Shown: in pieces, positions 25,383 to 37,432 of the stretch
How the letters are laid out: each line of letters opens with the position of its first letter
Position numbering within the stretch: the stretch's first letter is position 1
Assembly: GCA_008477525.1 (NCBI GenBank)
Contig: SPDT01000005.1
Location: 2,046,001 to 2,110,000 of the forward strand
Direction: 5' to 3'
DNA: 64,000 nt
DNA from: Hypomyces perniciosus
Lineage: Eukaryota; Ascomycota; Sordariomycetes; Hypocreales; Hypocreaceae
Position numbers and translations under genes: made by a program
Notes under the pieces: generated by a model
Told to the model about the DNA's origin: nothing
Databases searched by the model: none
The model's input: the letters and a program-made list of their open reading frames with translations, nothing else

Positions 25383-26738
25383 TGGCTCAGATACGAGGTT
25401 GACATGTCCACTGCGTACGAGATGCCTACTATTTTGAGCCGGAGCTGCTGGTGGCGATGGATGCTTGAAGGCTAGCCTCCGTATCGGCTCCATAGACAAG
25501 GCTCCTTTCGGAGTTGAAGCCTATCGTGGTGTTAGCCAGAAATACGGCCGATTACCGAGATGCATTAAACATTGATGTGTGGATTCCACACTAATAATAG
25601 TACTTCGTATGCAACTGAAGATATATCGCACGAGTCAAACAGTATACTGTTTCAATCCGCACTGTATGCCACAAATGGCTGGTTTGCTGACCGGGATGAC
25701 ATCACAGCTCCGACTCCACTCCACGACTCAAAGCCTCGCTCAAACTCGTCCACTCGCAAATCGGCGATCACGAGATATGTCGATCATGGCGCGACCAATA
25801 CGGATAGCTCTCAACAAGGTTCCGTCAAGCGGTCCATCGGAATGGGTTGTCTGATTCAGCCTGAACGCACCAGTGGCGCTGTCTGAGTCCATGGTATGAT
25901 GTGTGGCATTAATGTCTGCAGTATCATGAACGAGGTTCATACGCCAGGCAGGAAACCAAGGCAGCAAAAGATGGTATCAAGGCATCGCAGGCCAAGTGAC
26001 CCTGTTTGGTGAAGTCACCATTCCCTCAGCCCAGACGGCATATCATATATCATATGCTGCCATACATAGTTACTTCGTACCGCACGGTTACGGCGCTGTG
26101 GTCCGGGCCTTTCCGTCAGCCTTTTACCAGCATTCCTTCACCCTCTCGAGTTCGGTGCCTCATCGGAGAGATTAGTAGAACTTTACTCTGCCAGGAGCCC
26201 CATACCGTTAACACGAGATCGTTTTGCCTGCGAGAAATCAACGCCAAGACGCTTCCATCATGCGCCGGCTCAAGAAAAAAAAACCATCTATACTCTTATG
26301 ACCCGCCAAATCGTTCGGTTGGGTCACCAGTAGATCGCTTTCCATGTGGGGTTTGGTCTTGGCCAACACCCATATGGGGAGGGTCGAAGCGTCAGCCTCG
26401 GAGGACAATGCAACAATATGATTCATGTTTAAAGAGATGGTGAGCCCTCCTCCGCATGTTCTTTGCCTTTATTGCCATCTTGCAATGCCCATCATCTTGT
26501 ATTCTCCATCCGAGCCCTTCTTTTCCCACTGGTGTTCTTCAACAACATTAATATTCCCTTGTTTTCGTTTCCCTAGTCGAGGAATTTGATCTGTCTTAAT
26601 TCCTCTTCCGGATACCGTCTGTTTACGTATTTCCCAGCGCGGCTGGCTGGTTGCATTACATCACATACAGGATAATATATACTACCACTACCTACCTCTA
26701 TACCTCCTCCCCATCGATTTTCATCGTTACACATCATC
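25383..26738. other. Intergenic region after the oxygenase remnant
   Basis: This 1.36 kb stretch may begin with about 200 bp of decayed oxygenase sequence. The remainder has only short ORFs without family signatures, an A-rich run near 26273-26284, and TACTTCGTA-type motifs at 25602 and 26072. No gene is supported. Confidence 0.5.
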
Positions 26739-27080
26739 ATGGCCGCTACAACGACTGCCGCTACCGCTGCCTCCAGCATGCTATCACTACCCACGAATGC
26801 CTCAGACGATGGCGCTCCTGTCCGGCCCAAGTTCAATTCCCACAACACGCAAGATCGTCTTCGAGAAGGCTCGGGGCTGTACCCATTGCTCTTCAGGACC
26901 GACAGCAACCTCCAGAAGGGCAGGAGATCCGTCTTCAAGGAGATGGGCCTAGACAACGATGCCGAGCTTGACAACACCTCAGTGTATTCATCTGCCACGC
27001 CGTCGTCCATGGGAGGATTGCCGCCGTACATCTCGGTTAGTGAATCCGAAAAGGAGAGATGCAAAGCCCGGTGCAGATAA
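26739..27080 (+). CDS. Small hypothetical protein, C-terminus uncertain
   Basis: The ATG at 26739 (CATCATCATGGCC context) opens 113 residues: an Ala/Thr-rich start, then a compact polar segment (FNSHNTQDRLREGSGLYPLL, GRRSVFKEMGLDND) that looks coding and not random. I do not recognise the family. The 3' end is unclear. A donor GTTAGT at 27034 could splice to an acceptor GTGCAG about 47 bp on, and a second intron with GTATGT..GTATGTAG follows at about 27089-27146, so the true product may end differently. No signal peptide or membrane segment is seen. Confidence 0.5.
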   Translation: MAATTTAATAASSMLSLPTNASDDGAPVRPKFNSHNTQDRLREGSGLYPLLFRTDSNLQKGRRSVFKEMGLDNDAELDNTSVYSSATPSSMGGLPPYISVSESEKERCKARCR

Positions 27081-27916
27081 AGTCATGGTATGTTTCAACA
27101 AACAGTATCTTATAAGTCGTTGACCAAGGGCTAACAAGTATGTAGACCAACCAAGCCCCCGACATCGTACAAGTCTACAAAGCTTCATTCACCACCACAC
27201 TCGCTATAACACGCTTACTTGCATGCCCGCCCGCTCCATACATCAAAGTCCATATGAGGCTGGTCCCTCGTTAAATACGACAGAGAGGCGACGAACAGAG
27301 TTAAAAAAACAAAACAAAAACAAAGGGGTGCCAGAAATAGTCCGCTGTGAAATGCGTGACCACAGAGATAAATAATATTACTAATAACATGTACTGGATA
27401 CCTGGTTGGGTTCTGGTTGGGATGCATTCGCTTGTACATCACCCATCCACCCTATTATTCCATCTTTTGTATAAAGCATACGTATACGGAGTACATGAAG
27501 AGCAAATGCCAGCAAATGAATAATTGCGAAGAGTAAGCGTAGAGATTTTGCTCATCGTGTTCAAGAGCTGCGCGCAGAAAAGTCCCAAAATTGATGAAGA
27601 GTTCGCCAAACATATGTGCCATGAACATGAGACAAGAGCCATATTTGCGCCAGACAAGACAGATCAAAAAAAGAAAATGGTATCCATAAACATCATATCA
27701 TCTATACAAAAAGACATAAATCCCCTCCCGAGTGCCACCCTTCCCTACTCTTCTTAGGCGAGTAGTAACCATGACCAAAAAAAATCTCATGATGCCCCCC
27801 CATCCATCCTGCCGCCAGCGACGTAAAACACACTCAAACGCCAAAGCCATGCAAATCATACATCCATACAAAGTCATTATAAAACGAAAGGAAGGAATCT
27901 CGCAAGTCCGCCCGCT
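27081..27916. other. Convergent intergenic region, hypothetical gene / PPN1
   Basis: This 836 bp stretch lies between two 3' ends. It is A-rich (around 27304-27325 and 27666-27680), with one TACGGAGTAC at 27485. Further 3' exons of the small upstream gene may lie in its first 150 bp. Otherwise nothing is supported. Confidence 0.45.
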
Positions 27917-30141
27917 TTACATCTTCTCCAGCTCGTCTCTGGGAACCGTGCTGACAAAGGCGCGGTTCAAGAAATGCAGCCACGTCTTGTTGTTCTCTTT
28001 GCTGGTCTTATCCTTGTCCTTCTCCTTTGACGCCTCGGGACTGCTGTTGGAGTCTTCTATCTCTTTGTCGTCGTCGATCTCATCTATATATTCTTCGTTT
28101 AATTCTTTCCCCTTGCCATTCTTGTTCTCTCCCATGCGGTACGCCAACTTCAGGTAGCTCTTGACGGTCAGGTCCGAGAGCTTGTAAATCTTATCATCAA
28201 AGGTGCTGTATTCAACTTCGTACTGGAATATGCGAGGATTTGGCACGCCGTGCTTTGGTTGCTTATTATCGTGTTTGCCCTTGCGCCACTTGGATGCTCC
28301 AAGATCCTGATCGAGAATATCGTCGTTGATGTGGGTGATGTTGGCAAAGTATTGCGTGTAGCCAGTGAGAGTAAAAGGTTGAGGATAGTAGGCGGGGCCG
28401 GGCAATGAGGTTTCGGGAGGGTCTTCAGGAATGATGAGGTTGTGGTCCTGGGGAGGCTTCCTCCCCTTCCCTTTCTTTCCCTTCTTCTTCTTCTTCTTCC
28501 CGTTTATCTCTTCTAGGGTATCGTCTAGGTCGTCATAGGCAGGCTCTTCTTCCAGTTCTGTTGGCCAAGCAGGCGAGGTCGTCGCGTCCAACGAATCCTG
28601 CCACACAGCTGCGCCTTCGAAGCCGGTGATATTATACTCGATGACACGGAGGGTGGGGAAGTAGTTGGGTACCACGCTCGGGCTGATCAGGGATAACTGA
28701 TATCGCTCAGCATGCTTGCCGCCAATCTTGCCGAACTCTCCGTTTTTTTCCCTTCTTCTTTTTCTTCTTCTTGTCCAGTCCATCACCGTCCTCGCCGTCT
28801 TCCTCTTCCTTGTCTTGAGCCTCACTGGCATCTAGCTCACGGACGACGGATTTGGGCAAGCCGGACCATTTGTCTCGTAGCTCTTGAAGATAGTCCTCCT
28901 TTGATTCGACTGAGACTTCATCCTCCAATGATTCCCGGGCGAGGACCTGGTCGGTGCCCAGGCTCGGCGTTAAATCCTTAATATCTTGGAGCAGGAAGTG
29001 ATCAATGTTCATGTGTCCATAGAGAGCGGCGGTAACAACATCTCGGTATTGCTTCATCCACAGTGTGTACTTTTGCCAGCAGGTCTCATCCCAATTCTGC
29101 TTGCTCTCGGTTCTGGCAGGGGGCACGTGGCCCATGAGGATGGCCTTCATGCCGCGGTCTCGCATGATTTGCAGTTGCACGCGCAGCCAGTCCATGTGCT
29201 TGTAGCCAGGCTCCGAGGGATGCGCGCAGCCATCAACGCCGGCATTGCGATCAAAGAAGTACATGGTGTTGAGGCTGAAGACGGCGAGACGATCGGGAAT
29301 GACCTCGACAAAGAACCAGCCGCCAAACGCAAAGGAGTGGCGCTGCTCCTCGGGGATAAAGCGCTTCCAAATTTCGCTGTACGCCTGGAACCACCTGTTG
29401 GGCCCGGGGAACATGATGTTGTGCGGGAGGAAGTCATTGTTGCCGAACGTCGGCACAACAGGGATATCGAGCTTGCTTTTGGACGAGGAGAAGGTTTCGG
29501 CAAACTTGTCGGCGATGAGGCGGTTGGTTCTGAGGATCTCGTGTTCGTGTCGCGGGTTCTTCTCGTCGCTATCGTGTCGCGCCGAGTCGCCGGTCCAGAT
29601 GACGAAATCAATCGAGTCCTTGAGATTCTCTTGGATCCAGGTAAAAGTGGCGTTGACGAGTGACAGGGGCGTGTCGCAGTCGGTTTTTTTCAGCGCCATA
29701 GGAACCAGCCAGGCCCGTTCCTCGGTGGCAAGCGATGCCTTCTTCAGTGGACGAATGCACTTTGTACAATTCGTCGGGATGGAAATCTAGAGAGCCAAGA
29801 ATTGACACGTTAGAATTGATCACGACTGCCGATCAAAGGCGCGAAAGGTGTGTGACACAAGCCTCGATCGGGACGTTGCATCAGCATCCAGATCGAGGCA
29901 TAGGCCACATAGGCCGCATAGGCCAAGGTAACGCACCTGAGATATGCAGGAACCGGCCATGAAGCTTTCGCTGCGCATGCGGCTGCGGCTGCAGAGCCTT
30001 TTGCGTGTCGAGATTCAAATTCGAAGGCGCCCAAGTTGGCAGCGCAGAGGCAGAAACAGAAACCGCACAGGAAGAAACCAGAGCCAGAACCAGAACCAGC
30101 TGATGCGGGAGCCGCAGCCAGACGCCGCTCGCGCGAGGCAT
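27917..30141 (-). CDS. PPN1: Endopolyphosphatase (PPN1-like), frame broken twice
   Basis: This is a calcineurin-like metallophosphoesterase of the vacuolar endopolyphosphatase type, which cleaves long polyphosphate chains. Exon 1 (30141..29937) encodes a hydrophobic signal-anchor (LVLVLALVSSCAVSVSASA); a 150 bp intron (29936..29787) leads to DFHPDELYKVHSS. Metal-site motifs are intact: TGDSARHD, FGNNDFLPHN, GHVPPAR and GHMNIDH. The C-terminal part contains YNITGFE and a Lys-rich linker, as in the family. However, the frame shifts twice, each time at a run of seven T (A on the coding strand): 29684-29690, between SYGAE and TDCDTPLSLVNATF, and 28743-28749, between the Lys-rich linker and NGEFGKIGG. 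At each site one base fewer restores the family sequence. This could be assembly error, real decay or slippage. Confidence 0.85.
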
Positions 30142-32204
30142 GCTGAAGGAGCGCCCGTTCAGTCGTAAGAGAGTTGAAAATTCTAAAGGCTGTTTTTTTT
30201 TTTGTCTTTCGCTGTTGCGTAGGAGGCGTGGATTTGGCTGTTTTTAATGCATACTTCAAAAGGCCTTGGGGCCAGGCACCAGGGAATTCAGGGGGGTCTG
30301 TTCAGGGTCCAGGGGAGGGTGATGGATTTGACAGCGGGAATGTTGAGGCTATGAGGTCATTGACAGGGTGTACGGAGTGCCCTGTCGAAATTACAAGGGC
30401 AGAGGAGCAGCAGCAGCCAAGAAGGGGCTAATCCTGTCTGTCACTGCTGTCCCGTACGTATTATTTCTGCCCGATGAGAAGATTGAAGAACAGGAAAGAA
30501 TCAAAGAAACGAAAAAAGGAGGCTCCAGCAAAACTAGGAAAAGTACGGAGCAAGGTGCTTTTTAACGCGGGAGCCGGCCATCCCCACGCATTAAAAGACA
30601 CGGGCACGAGCTGGGGCTGTACTCATAGTGCTCGTACTTCTTACTGCTTAATAGTAATACATACTACTCCGTTTTTGAAGGTCAGGTCAGTCAAATACTA
30701 CTACTACTATGGAGTACTCGTAGGAACCGTGATGGTCTGACAAGGGTCTATAAAAGTGGCACATCACACACATCACATATGGAGGGGCAGGCGGCTCCTA
30801 TTCACGTTGACAAAAGTGCAACGGTCTGACTCTTCCCCCCCATACAAGATGCATTCCGGGTCGTGCGGGAACCAGTCTCGAGACTGGGCTGCTTACACGT
30901 GCAGCAACGAGACGACGACGATCAAAAAGCCCCGAGGCCGAGTCGAGACATCGCAGCGTATGGAGAGGAGAACTGAGAGCCTGAGTGAGAGGGAGGGGGG
31001 GAGCACGCGACTGTGACTCCCTGCGAGTACATCTGTAACTGTACGCACTATGTATGTATGTGCTCGTACTAATAGAACCCTTTTCTTTTTCTTTTTTTGC
31101 TTCTCCCTTCCGTCTCACTTCTTTTTTTGGCGCGCTGAATGTGATTTGTGTGGGGGTGTACTTCGTATGTCGGCCGTTTGTTCGATAGAGGAGTGGGAGT
31201 AGGAGTGGGAGTGGGAGGGGGAGGCAAAAAAAAAATAGTGGTGGCTGCGACCAGCTCACCTGAGCTGTTGTTGGTTTGGGCAGATGGCGCGTGACAGGAC
31301 GGGGGCAATGGTCGCGTGTGCTGGTGCGACAATTGTTTGGCTTCTGACGCTGCAAAGTGCTGTTACTCGTATGTATTACGAGTATAGTCTTTCTTGCGAT
31401 GCGCGAATTCAAGACAAGTGATGTCATCCGGAGTGGTGTAGTACGTACTTCATAGCGGGCGGGCGTATGTTTTGCATAGTACATAATAATAGTATCCGGA
31501 TCTGCATATGTATTTCTTGCGGTTCAAGTGGTGGTATGAAAACACACACACACACACCCAATAGGGAAGGCCGTCGACCAGACAGACTCACCGTCTCTTT
31601 TGACCACTATTAATAATCCCTTGCGTCAGATATTGAAGGAGTAGAGAGGATGGCCATGTGGTATGACATGCTCAACGCTGCCTCTTCAGCTCGGGGCTGT
31701 TACTACGAAGTACTACAGGCAGCAATGATTGAGTCTTTTGCTCTGCACTCCGTACTTCCTACACACATACGTACGTACATACGAAGTACATAAATACTGC
31801 ATATATTCTGCAGAGAGCCAGCCATGAATGCATTCCCTCTGCACCCTAACCCTCGGAGACCCGGGGCGAGACGCAGGGCATCGCCACTTCTGTCATTCCC
31901 GCCCCCAAACCAACAGCCCACTAATAGCTAGCGAGAGGAAATGTCTCGAATCTAGAGCTCGTGCCTGCGAATGAAAAAAAAAACGCCTCTCAGTAATATG
32001 TAACCCCCCGCACTGGAGGATCTGCTGGAGGCATTTATTCGAATTGCATGGCTGTGTGGTATCGTCACGGCCTTCTCCGAGCTCCTCGGCGAGATATATT
32101 ACGCCTGTGGCTGTGTGTGCTATCCCAATACCATACAAGTAAGGATGCCATGCAAGGAAGGATTCTACCAACCGAGAATATTGATTGGCGAGTCTATAGT
32201 CTCC
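30142..32204. other. Long intergenic region, PPN1 promoter / HET gene 3' side
   Basis: This 2.06 kb stretch has no supported gene. It holds poly-T and poly-A runs (30189-30200, 31084-31099, 31226-31235), a purine-rich GGGAGT tract (31190-31224), an (AC)n run near 31541-31557, and several TACGAAGTA/TACTCCGTA motifs (31159, 31705, 31748, 31780). ORFs at 30798-31484 and 31893-32171 look like low-complexity read-through. Confidence 0.5.
31541..31557. repeat. (AC)n microsatellite
   Basis: A short perfect AC dinucleotide run of about eight units lies in the PPN1/HET intergenic region. Confidence 0.8.
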
Positions 32205-34962
32205 CTAAACTATACGGATAGGTGCAACAGTAAGCTTTCCCAGCATCTCGTCATGCTCCTCTTCCCAGCCGCCGTCTGTTGTATAAGCTAAGCCAAGTCT
32301 CCGAAAGATCAGATCTTCAGGTTCCTTGGAAGAAAGATCTGGATCGAAGCCCTCGGTGGTTGCCATGTGCCCTACTGCTTCTAGTATCAGCGCAGCAAAT
32401 ATGACCTTCTCTTCTAGTCCACTTTTGACAGGTAAATGCTTGAACTTGGCAATGGGGAAGCAGAAAAGAGGGCCCGAAATGTCCGTCAGCAGGTTGTCTG
32501 GATAGAAGACGATTGGTGGCATCTTTTGGAGCGTGGCCTCAATGCTCTCACCCTCCTCGCTTGGGGGTTGGATGAGAATCCTCGTTCCCTGAACTGGTCT
32601 TCCAAACGCAACCTCCTGATAAACGCTAGCCGACATGGCGCCCAGGAAGTAGAAGTACTCTTGATCTTCAGTGTCCTTGACCTTGAATGAGATCTGGCTT
32701 GTCAGTAGTTGTGTTTTCCAGATCGGACCGCAGGCAATAATCGCCGAAGGTGGCACCTCTTTGTACATGTCGTCAAGCCAGTGCCTTGGTGCCTGGTGAT
32801 CGTCTGGCAATCTCTCGACATTCATAGCGCCACTTATGCTCGCCACCAAGGAGTAATATGAGAGCACCTCGTCGTGCACAAAGGGATAGACAACCGAGCA
32901 CTCGGGATATGTCCAGCTCCACGATATGGGAACAGCAGGCTCTGGAAGATCCTCCCTTTTGGCATCCTCCTTGTAGGCCAATCTCCACAACAGGTCCAAG
33001 GCTGTCTCTTCCGAGTCCTCGAGTTCTTCTCCCTCCGTTTCGTCATACCAAATCCCTGCAAAGTACTTCTTACCGCCCAGTCGCGCATTAAAGCTCTTTG
33101 CAAGTCCCGCGATGGCGTACATGGTGTCCTTGCGGTACGTGAACTGTAATTTGGAGTATGACTCAATGACGAGTCTCAATGCCATACGGAGTTGACGATA
33201 TGATGGACTTTCGCCAAGGATCAGATTCAAATTCTTCCGGCTGCTTACCGACGGCAGTCGAACTCTGAGATTGTGGTCCCATTCAGTCATGAGAGTGCGA
33301 GACTGGGCTTCTAGCTCATCGAGGCCGCATTCGCACTTGTTGTGGCCGGAACATTGCCACGAGAGCTCGTCGGATCCGAAAATAAGAAGACGACGCGACA
33401 GAAGTCGTTCCTGAAAGACCCATGCTCTGGTCCAGATTGGGACTACTTCGTTATTGACCATGAAGTCCGGATGGTGAATTGCGTGCCGATAGTAGAATTC
33501 ATGGGTCTTGCCTAGTGCATCCTGGACCGAGACGGACTTCGGAACGCGCGTTGTAGATGACTTGTGAAAGAGCCGTTTCTCGCCATCTATGTGGTGACTC
33601 TCTACCAAGGTTATGGAGGAGTTGGAGTAGATGTCGCTCATACCGAGTGAATGTTCGGTCCAATCTGTTGTCGAATCCTGCGTAATACAGAGGCTGTCGA
33701 TCCAAATATATCGTATAGCCTCTCCATACTCTTCTTGATGCCACTTGGAGAATCTCCTCAAAAATGTCACTGCGTCTTGATATGTGGGTGAGAGGACATG
33801 CCATGGGATTTCGGTGCAAAAGGAGTCAACATTTTCTGTTGTCATTGTGGGGGTTTCACTCCCCCATCGATGGCTCAAACAGGCGTACCGCCCCTTTCTG
33901 CCGTCTGTACGGAGTAATCTGACTCCGGAAGTCGTATCGTCGGCAGCAATGTCCAGAACTCGTACAGGCAGTGAAGATATCTCGCCGAGCGAGCATCCCG
34001 GGTGTGCTGCATTACACTCTCGGAACCAGTCCGTGGCTTTCTGAAAAGCCTCGTCTGATGCAGTGTCGCCTGAAGTAACTGGCCTTTCGCAGATGACGAG
34101 CCCTTGATCTGGATGCCAAGGCTTCCTCCAAGGCGACGGAATATCTGGATACACATGTTAGAAACATGAGACAAGGTCATCCACGGTCCCAGTGCGTACC
34201 ATCTCGAATAAAGCCTTCTACGGCCCAGCCAGATGCTGGTATAGTCCCAACCTCCAGGTGGCCAACTTGAATGCCCTGTGAGGCACCGCCTCCTCCCGGA
34301 CTAACATAGCCCAACTTGAGCATGAGATCTTGCTTTGCCGCATATTCCGGATTCGTTTCCAGCAAATAATCATGAAGCCCGCGTCGAATGGTCACGCAAG
34401 GGGAGGTCTGGTTCTCTTCATCACGACGCGCAGGGCACGGTTGTTCAAGCCAATACTTGAACGGAATCATCTGGTTGTTAATGAGTTCTGCTTTGGCGAA
34501 TGCCCAATGCCATTCCTCTGAACGTGATTCTTCGCCGTTGAGAAGACTGTTGACTTCCGGCTCTACAGTCCCAACATCGGTAGGCAGTGTGAAAATCTGC
34601 TCAATTCGCTTCTCATATTTATGCTTCATCGTTTCTGAGAGAGCAAACGGGCTGGTTGATGGGGAGTTGCGCGTCCCCACAGCTGCGGGCTCTTCGCCAT
34701 CGCCGCGAGGAGCGGCAATAACCTTTTCCGAAGAGCTTTCGGCGATAGTTTCGTTGCTCTTCTTTTCGGGTTGGTTAGGTCTCGGGCTGAATACCTTGTT
34801 CTCTACAGTTCGTGTGGTATCGTCACTTATTACCCCACGCATAGCGGTCTTCGTGAAGCCAAGGTCAAAGCATATTGGGCATACCAAATCCACTTTTCTC
34901 GACATGTTGTTCGAAGTTGTAAGAAGGCGCCGAAATACTTGAGGCAGGTTGCGCTTCAACAT
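32205..34962 (-). CDS. HET-domain (heterokaryon incompatibility) protein
   Basis: The model is complement(32205..34144, 34200..34962), about 900 residues, with a 55 bp intron containing CTAAC. The HET core starts near residue 340 with YACLSHRWG and continues through PTYQDAVTFLRRF, IRYIWIDSLCITQDS, MSDIYSNSSITL and WTRAWVFQERLLS, the usual order of the domain. The N-terminal 250 residues carry a CPICFDLGF Cys pair common in this protein class and a long polar stretch. HET proteins act in non-self recognition and programmed cell death when incompatible hyphae fuse; no NACHT, WD40 or ankyrin repeats follow here. The start may be 34962 or the ATG at 34905, just before RKVDLVCPICF. Two partial TACGGAGT-like words lie in the coding sequence (33184, 33907), unusual for that motif. 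Confidence 0.9.
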
Positions 34963-36168
34963 GTCAATTCGAGAAGATTATATGTCGCTCTGGCGATGCG
35001 AAAGTGTAAGGAGGAAACATCTGCGGACTGTATGTACGGTATGTACTGGTTATAATATACTCGGCGTTTAACCAAGGCTTATTCATATCGGGCATAATGG
35101 CACCTAAACAAGTTAGTCCAAGTGGCTGTACAGCCTGCTGCGCGAAGATCTTTATGCCCAAGGAGTACGAAGTAGATACAAGGTACTCCGTACGCCCAAG
35201 CCATATGAGTTTTGAGTGACGCTGTTCAATATATCACATGAATTCCATTGCCTCCTTCATCTCATTTTCTCATTTTGGTGTAAAAGCCGTGAGATGAATG
35301 GGTGAATGGGTGAATGAGTGAATGGTTTCACCTTAATGCTCTTCTAATTGTGACTGAGTATTGGTTGCTGATTCAGAGTATTGAGAGAACGGCGACCACA
35401 CTCAGTTCCAAACAGCGGAACGCTCGTAACAATATTTAGTACTACAGGAACCGAGTCTCTCACATAAAACAGAATTGTGAGATGAATTCTTATTGTTGTC
35501 TGTATTGGGTTGTTATCTATTATCCCCCGCGATGGCATTGGGTAGTGTATAGGGTAGCCCGTCTTGCTTAGGTACCTATGTACATACATACATGGTTTCA
35601 GCCCCACCTTCGGAAGCAGGGGGCTGGTTTTAAAGACAAAAACTCTTCTGCCACAACTTCTTTCTTCTTTTTTCTCTTTCTCCACGCAACATCGTCCTCA
35701 TCACGGCGCAGCCATGCGTCGAGGCCTTCTCATTGTCCATAGATACGTCACAGTAGAGGATCATCGTTGCTAGACCAAATTCCGCCGCTCGTTTGAGGGG
35801 GGTTATACGATTGCTCCGTGATAGCCCCCCATGGTAAATCGTGGCTACATATTCTCTACCCAAGCCTTGCTTTGTATGGATTGTACTTCGTATATGTTTG
35901 TAGTAACCATGCACACCAACCATCATGATATTTCTGCAAAGCAATCCGTTCTAGAGCTGTACAATCATTGTAGGACAAGTTCCGCGATTCTGACATGTCG
36001 CGTTCTCGCCATGTCCAACTGCCACGACACAGCCACATGAACAAGCCACACGGCACGGCATTACCTGTAGCCGATATCTTGACTAGAGCTACTCCGTACA
36101 ATCTCTAGCTCAAGGTTCCCAATCGCTACCGACACAATTCATAGCAACAAGAAGAACAACATCACACA
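34963..36168. other. Divergent intergenic region, HET gene / DIB1
   Basis: This 1.2 kb stretch between divergent starts must contain both promoters. It has a TACGAAGTA...TACTCCGTA pair at 35164-35194, a short GAATGGGT tandem at 35295-35325, and further motifs at 35884 and 36088. No gene is seen. Confidence 0.5.
35295..35325. repeat. Short imperfect tandem repeat (GAATGGGT-like)
   Basis: About four imperfect 8 bp units occur in tandem in the HET/DIB1 intergenic region. No function is apparent. Confidence 0.7.
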
Positions 36169-36815
36169 ATGGGATCCGTAGTCCTCCCACACCTCCGTTC
36201 GGGCTGGCATGTTGACCAAGCCATACTATCAGGTTCGTATTGCTCGATTACTATCACTCATCCTTGCTCATGATATATTTTTGACGGGCTTGTTTGCGTG
36301 CGCATTACCCAAGTCATGACCCAACCCTGACTGTTTGTCGTAGAAGAAGATCGGCTTGTTGTTATCCGGTTCGGGCGTGACCACGATCAGGTAAGACGAG
36401 CCATTGCCATTTACCATTAATCCACCAAAACTGACCATGACCAGGACTGCATGCTGCAAGATGAAGTGCTCTACAAGATAGCCGATCGTGTTAAGAACTT
36501 TGCCGTTGTTTACGTCTGTGATATCGACGAGGTGCGTTTTCTGTTCTAGTTGCGACAAGGACAGTTTTTAACTCGGCCTAGGTTCCTGATTTCAACGCCA
36601 TGTATGAGCTATACGACCCCTGCTCAATTTTGTTCTTCTTTCGCAACAAGCATATGATGTGCGATTTCGGCACTGGCAATAACAACAAGCTTAACTGGGT
36701 GCTGGAGGATAAGCAGGAGCTTATTGACATTATCGAGACGATATACAAGGGCGCGAAGAAGGGCAGGGGATTGGTGGTTAGCCCGAAGGATTATAGCACA
36801 AGGCACAGATACTAA
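36169..36815 (+). CDS. DIB1: Spliceosomal U5 snRNP protein DIB1 (Dim1/TXNL4A)
   Basis: Join(36169..36232, 36344..36390, 36445..36531, 36582..36815) gives 143 residues, the normal length of this highly conserved thioredoxin-fold protein of the U4/U6.U5 tri-snRNP. It shows the family sequence throughout: LPHLRSGWHVDQAI, then RLVVIRFGRDHDQDCM, VYVCDIDEVPDFNAMYELYD, and FFFRNKHMMCDFGTGNNNK. Three introns (111, 54 and 50 bp) interrupt the first half, typical of fungal DIB1. Stop codons inside introns 1 and 2 make splicing essential for the product. Confidence 0.97.
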
Positions 36816-37432
36816 ACTATTGGCTCTCAGGCAAGGATGGGAGAGGGTGTTTATTAATCAGTAATGCTATTCATATAAAAAAAAATTGCTATTCGTATCG
36901 ATGGTCCATGCGCTACTGAAAATCCCTGTTGTTTAATGTTACCTCATGGGCAGTATTTCGGACTTTCGCGGGTGGTGTATGGGTGTGAATAGCATTACTC
37001 TTATTAATACCTAATTAATAGCCTCTTGGCTGTTATCTGACTAAAAATAAAGACAGACAACAGCTGGTGTATACAAGACTATTACACCCCGACACATGAA
37101 GGAGACCCAGCAATTGATTGTGTAGAAGGCGAGCGATAGCACAGCTGATAGTATTAAGAAGTGGGAAGATAGGAATCAACAGCAATAAGATCATTTGATC
37201 ATAATTAACAGAATTCAATTGACATACTGCGGCAGCCTTGGGGTTGCGTGGTCTTAAAACACAAGGTAGGGTTACAATTAAAACAGCAAAGAAGGATGTT
37301 GATTGACTATGCCTCGTGAGGTAATCTTATATAGATAGACAGGTGATATTGAAGATAGCCAGGAAAGAAAAGAAAAAGGGCAATGAGGTAAGGGAACGCT
37401 GTGCGACTAATACGCCCATAACCAAGCCCCAA
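36816..37432. other. Convergent intergenic region, DIB1 / KP4-like gene
   Basis: This 617 bp stretch between two 3' ends is AT-rich, with an A run at 36878-36886. No gene or structured repeat is seen. Confidence 0.5.

Noticed and set aside
28986..29663. 225-residue ORF on the plus strand
   Set aside because: It is antisense to the PPN1 metallophosphoesterase domain and has no independent support.
29680..29692. Possible programmed -1 ribosomal frameshift on A AAA AAC in PPN1
   Set aside because: The heptamer is in the right phase for -1 slippage, but restoring the family frame needs one base skipped (+1), so a -1 event would not rescue the protein.
30798..31484. 228-residue ORF on the minus strand
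   Set aside because: It is composed of low-complexity translation of purine/pyrimidine tracts (Pro/Leu, Lys/Glu runs) and has no family signature.
31893..32171. 92-residue ORF downstream of the HET gene
   Set aside because: It starts at TTG and not ATG, lies in the 3' flank of the HET gene, and shows no conserved pattern.
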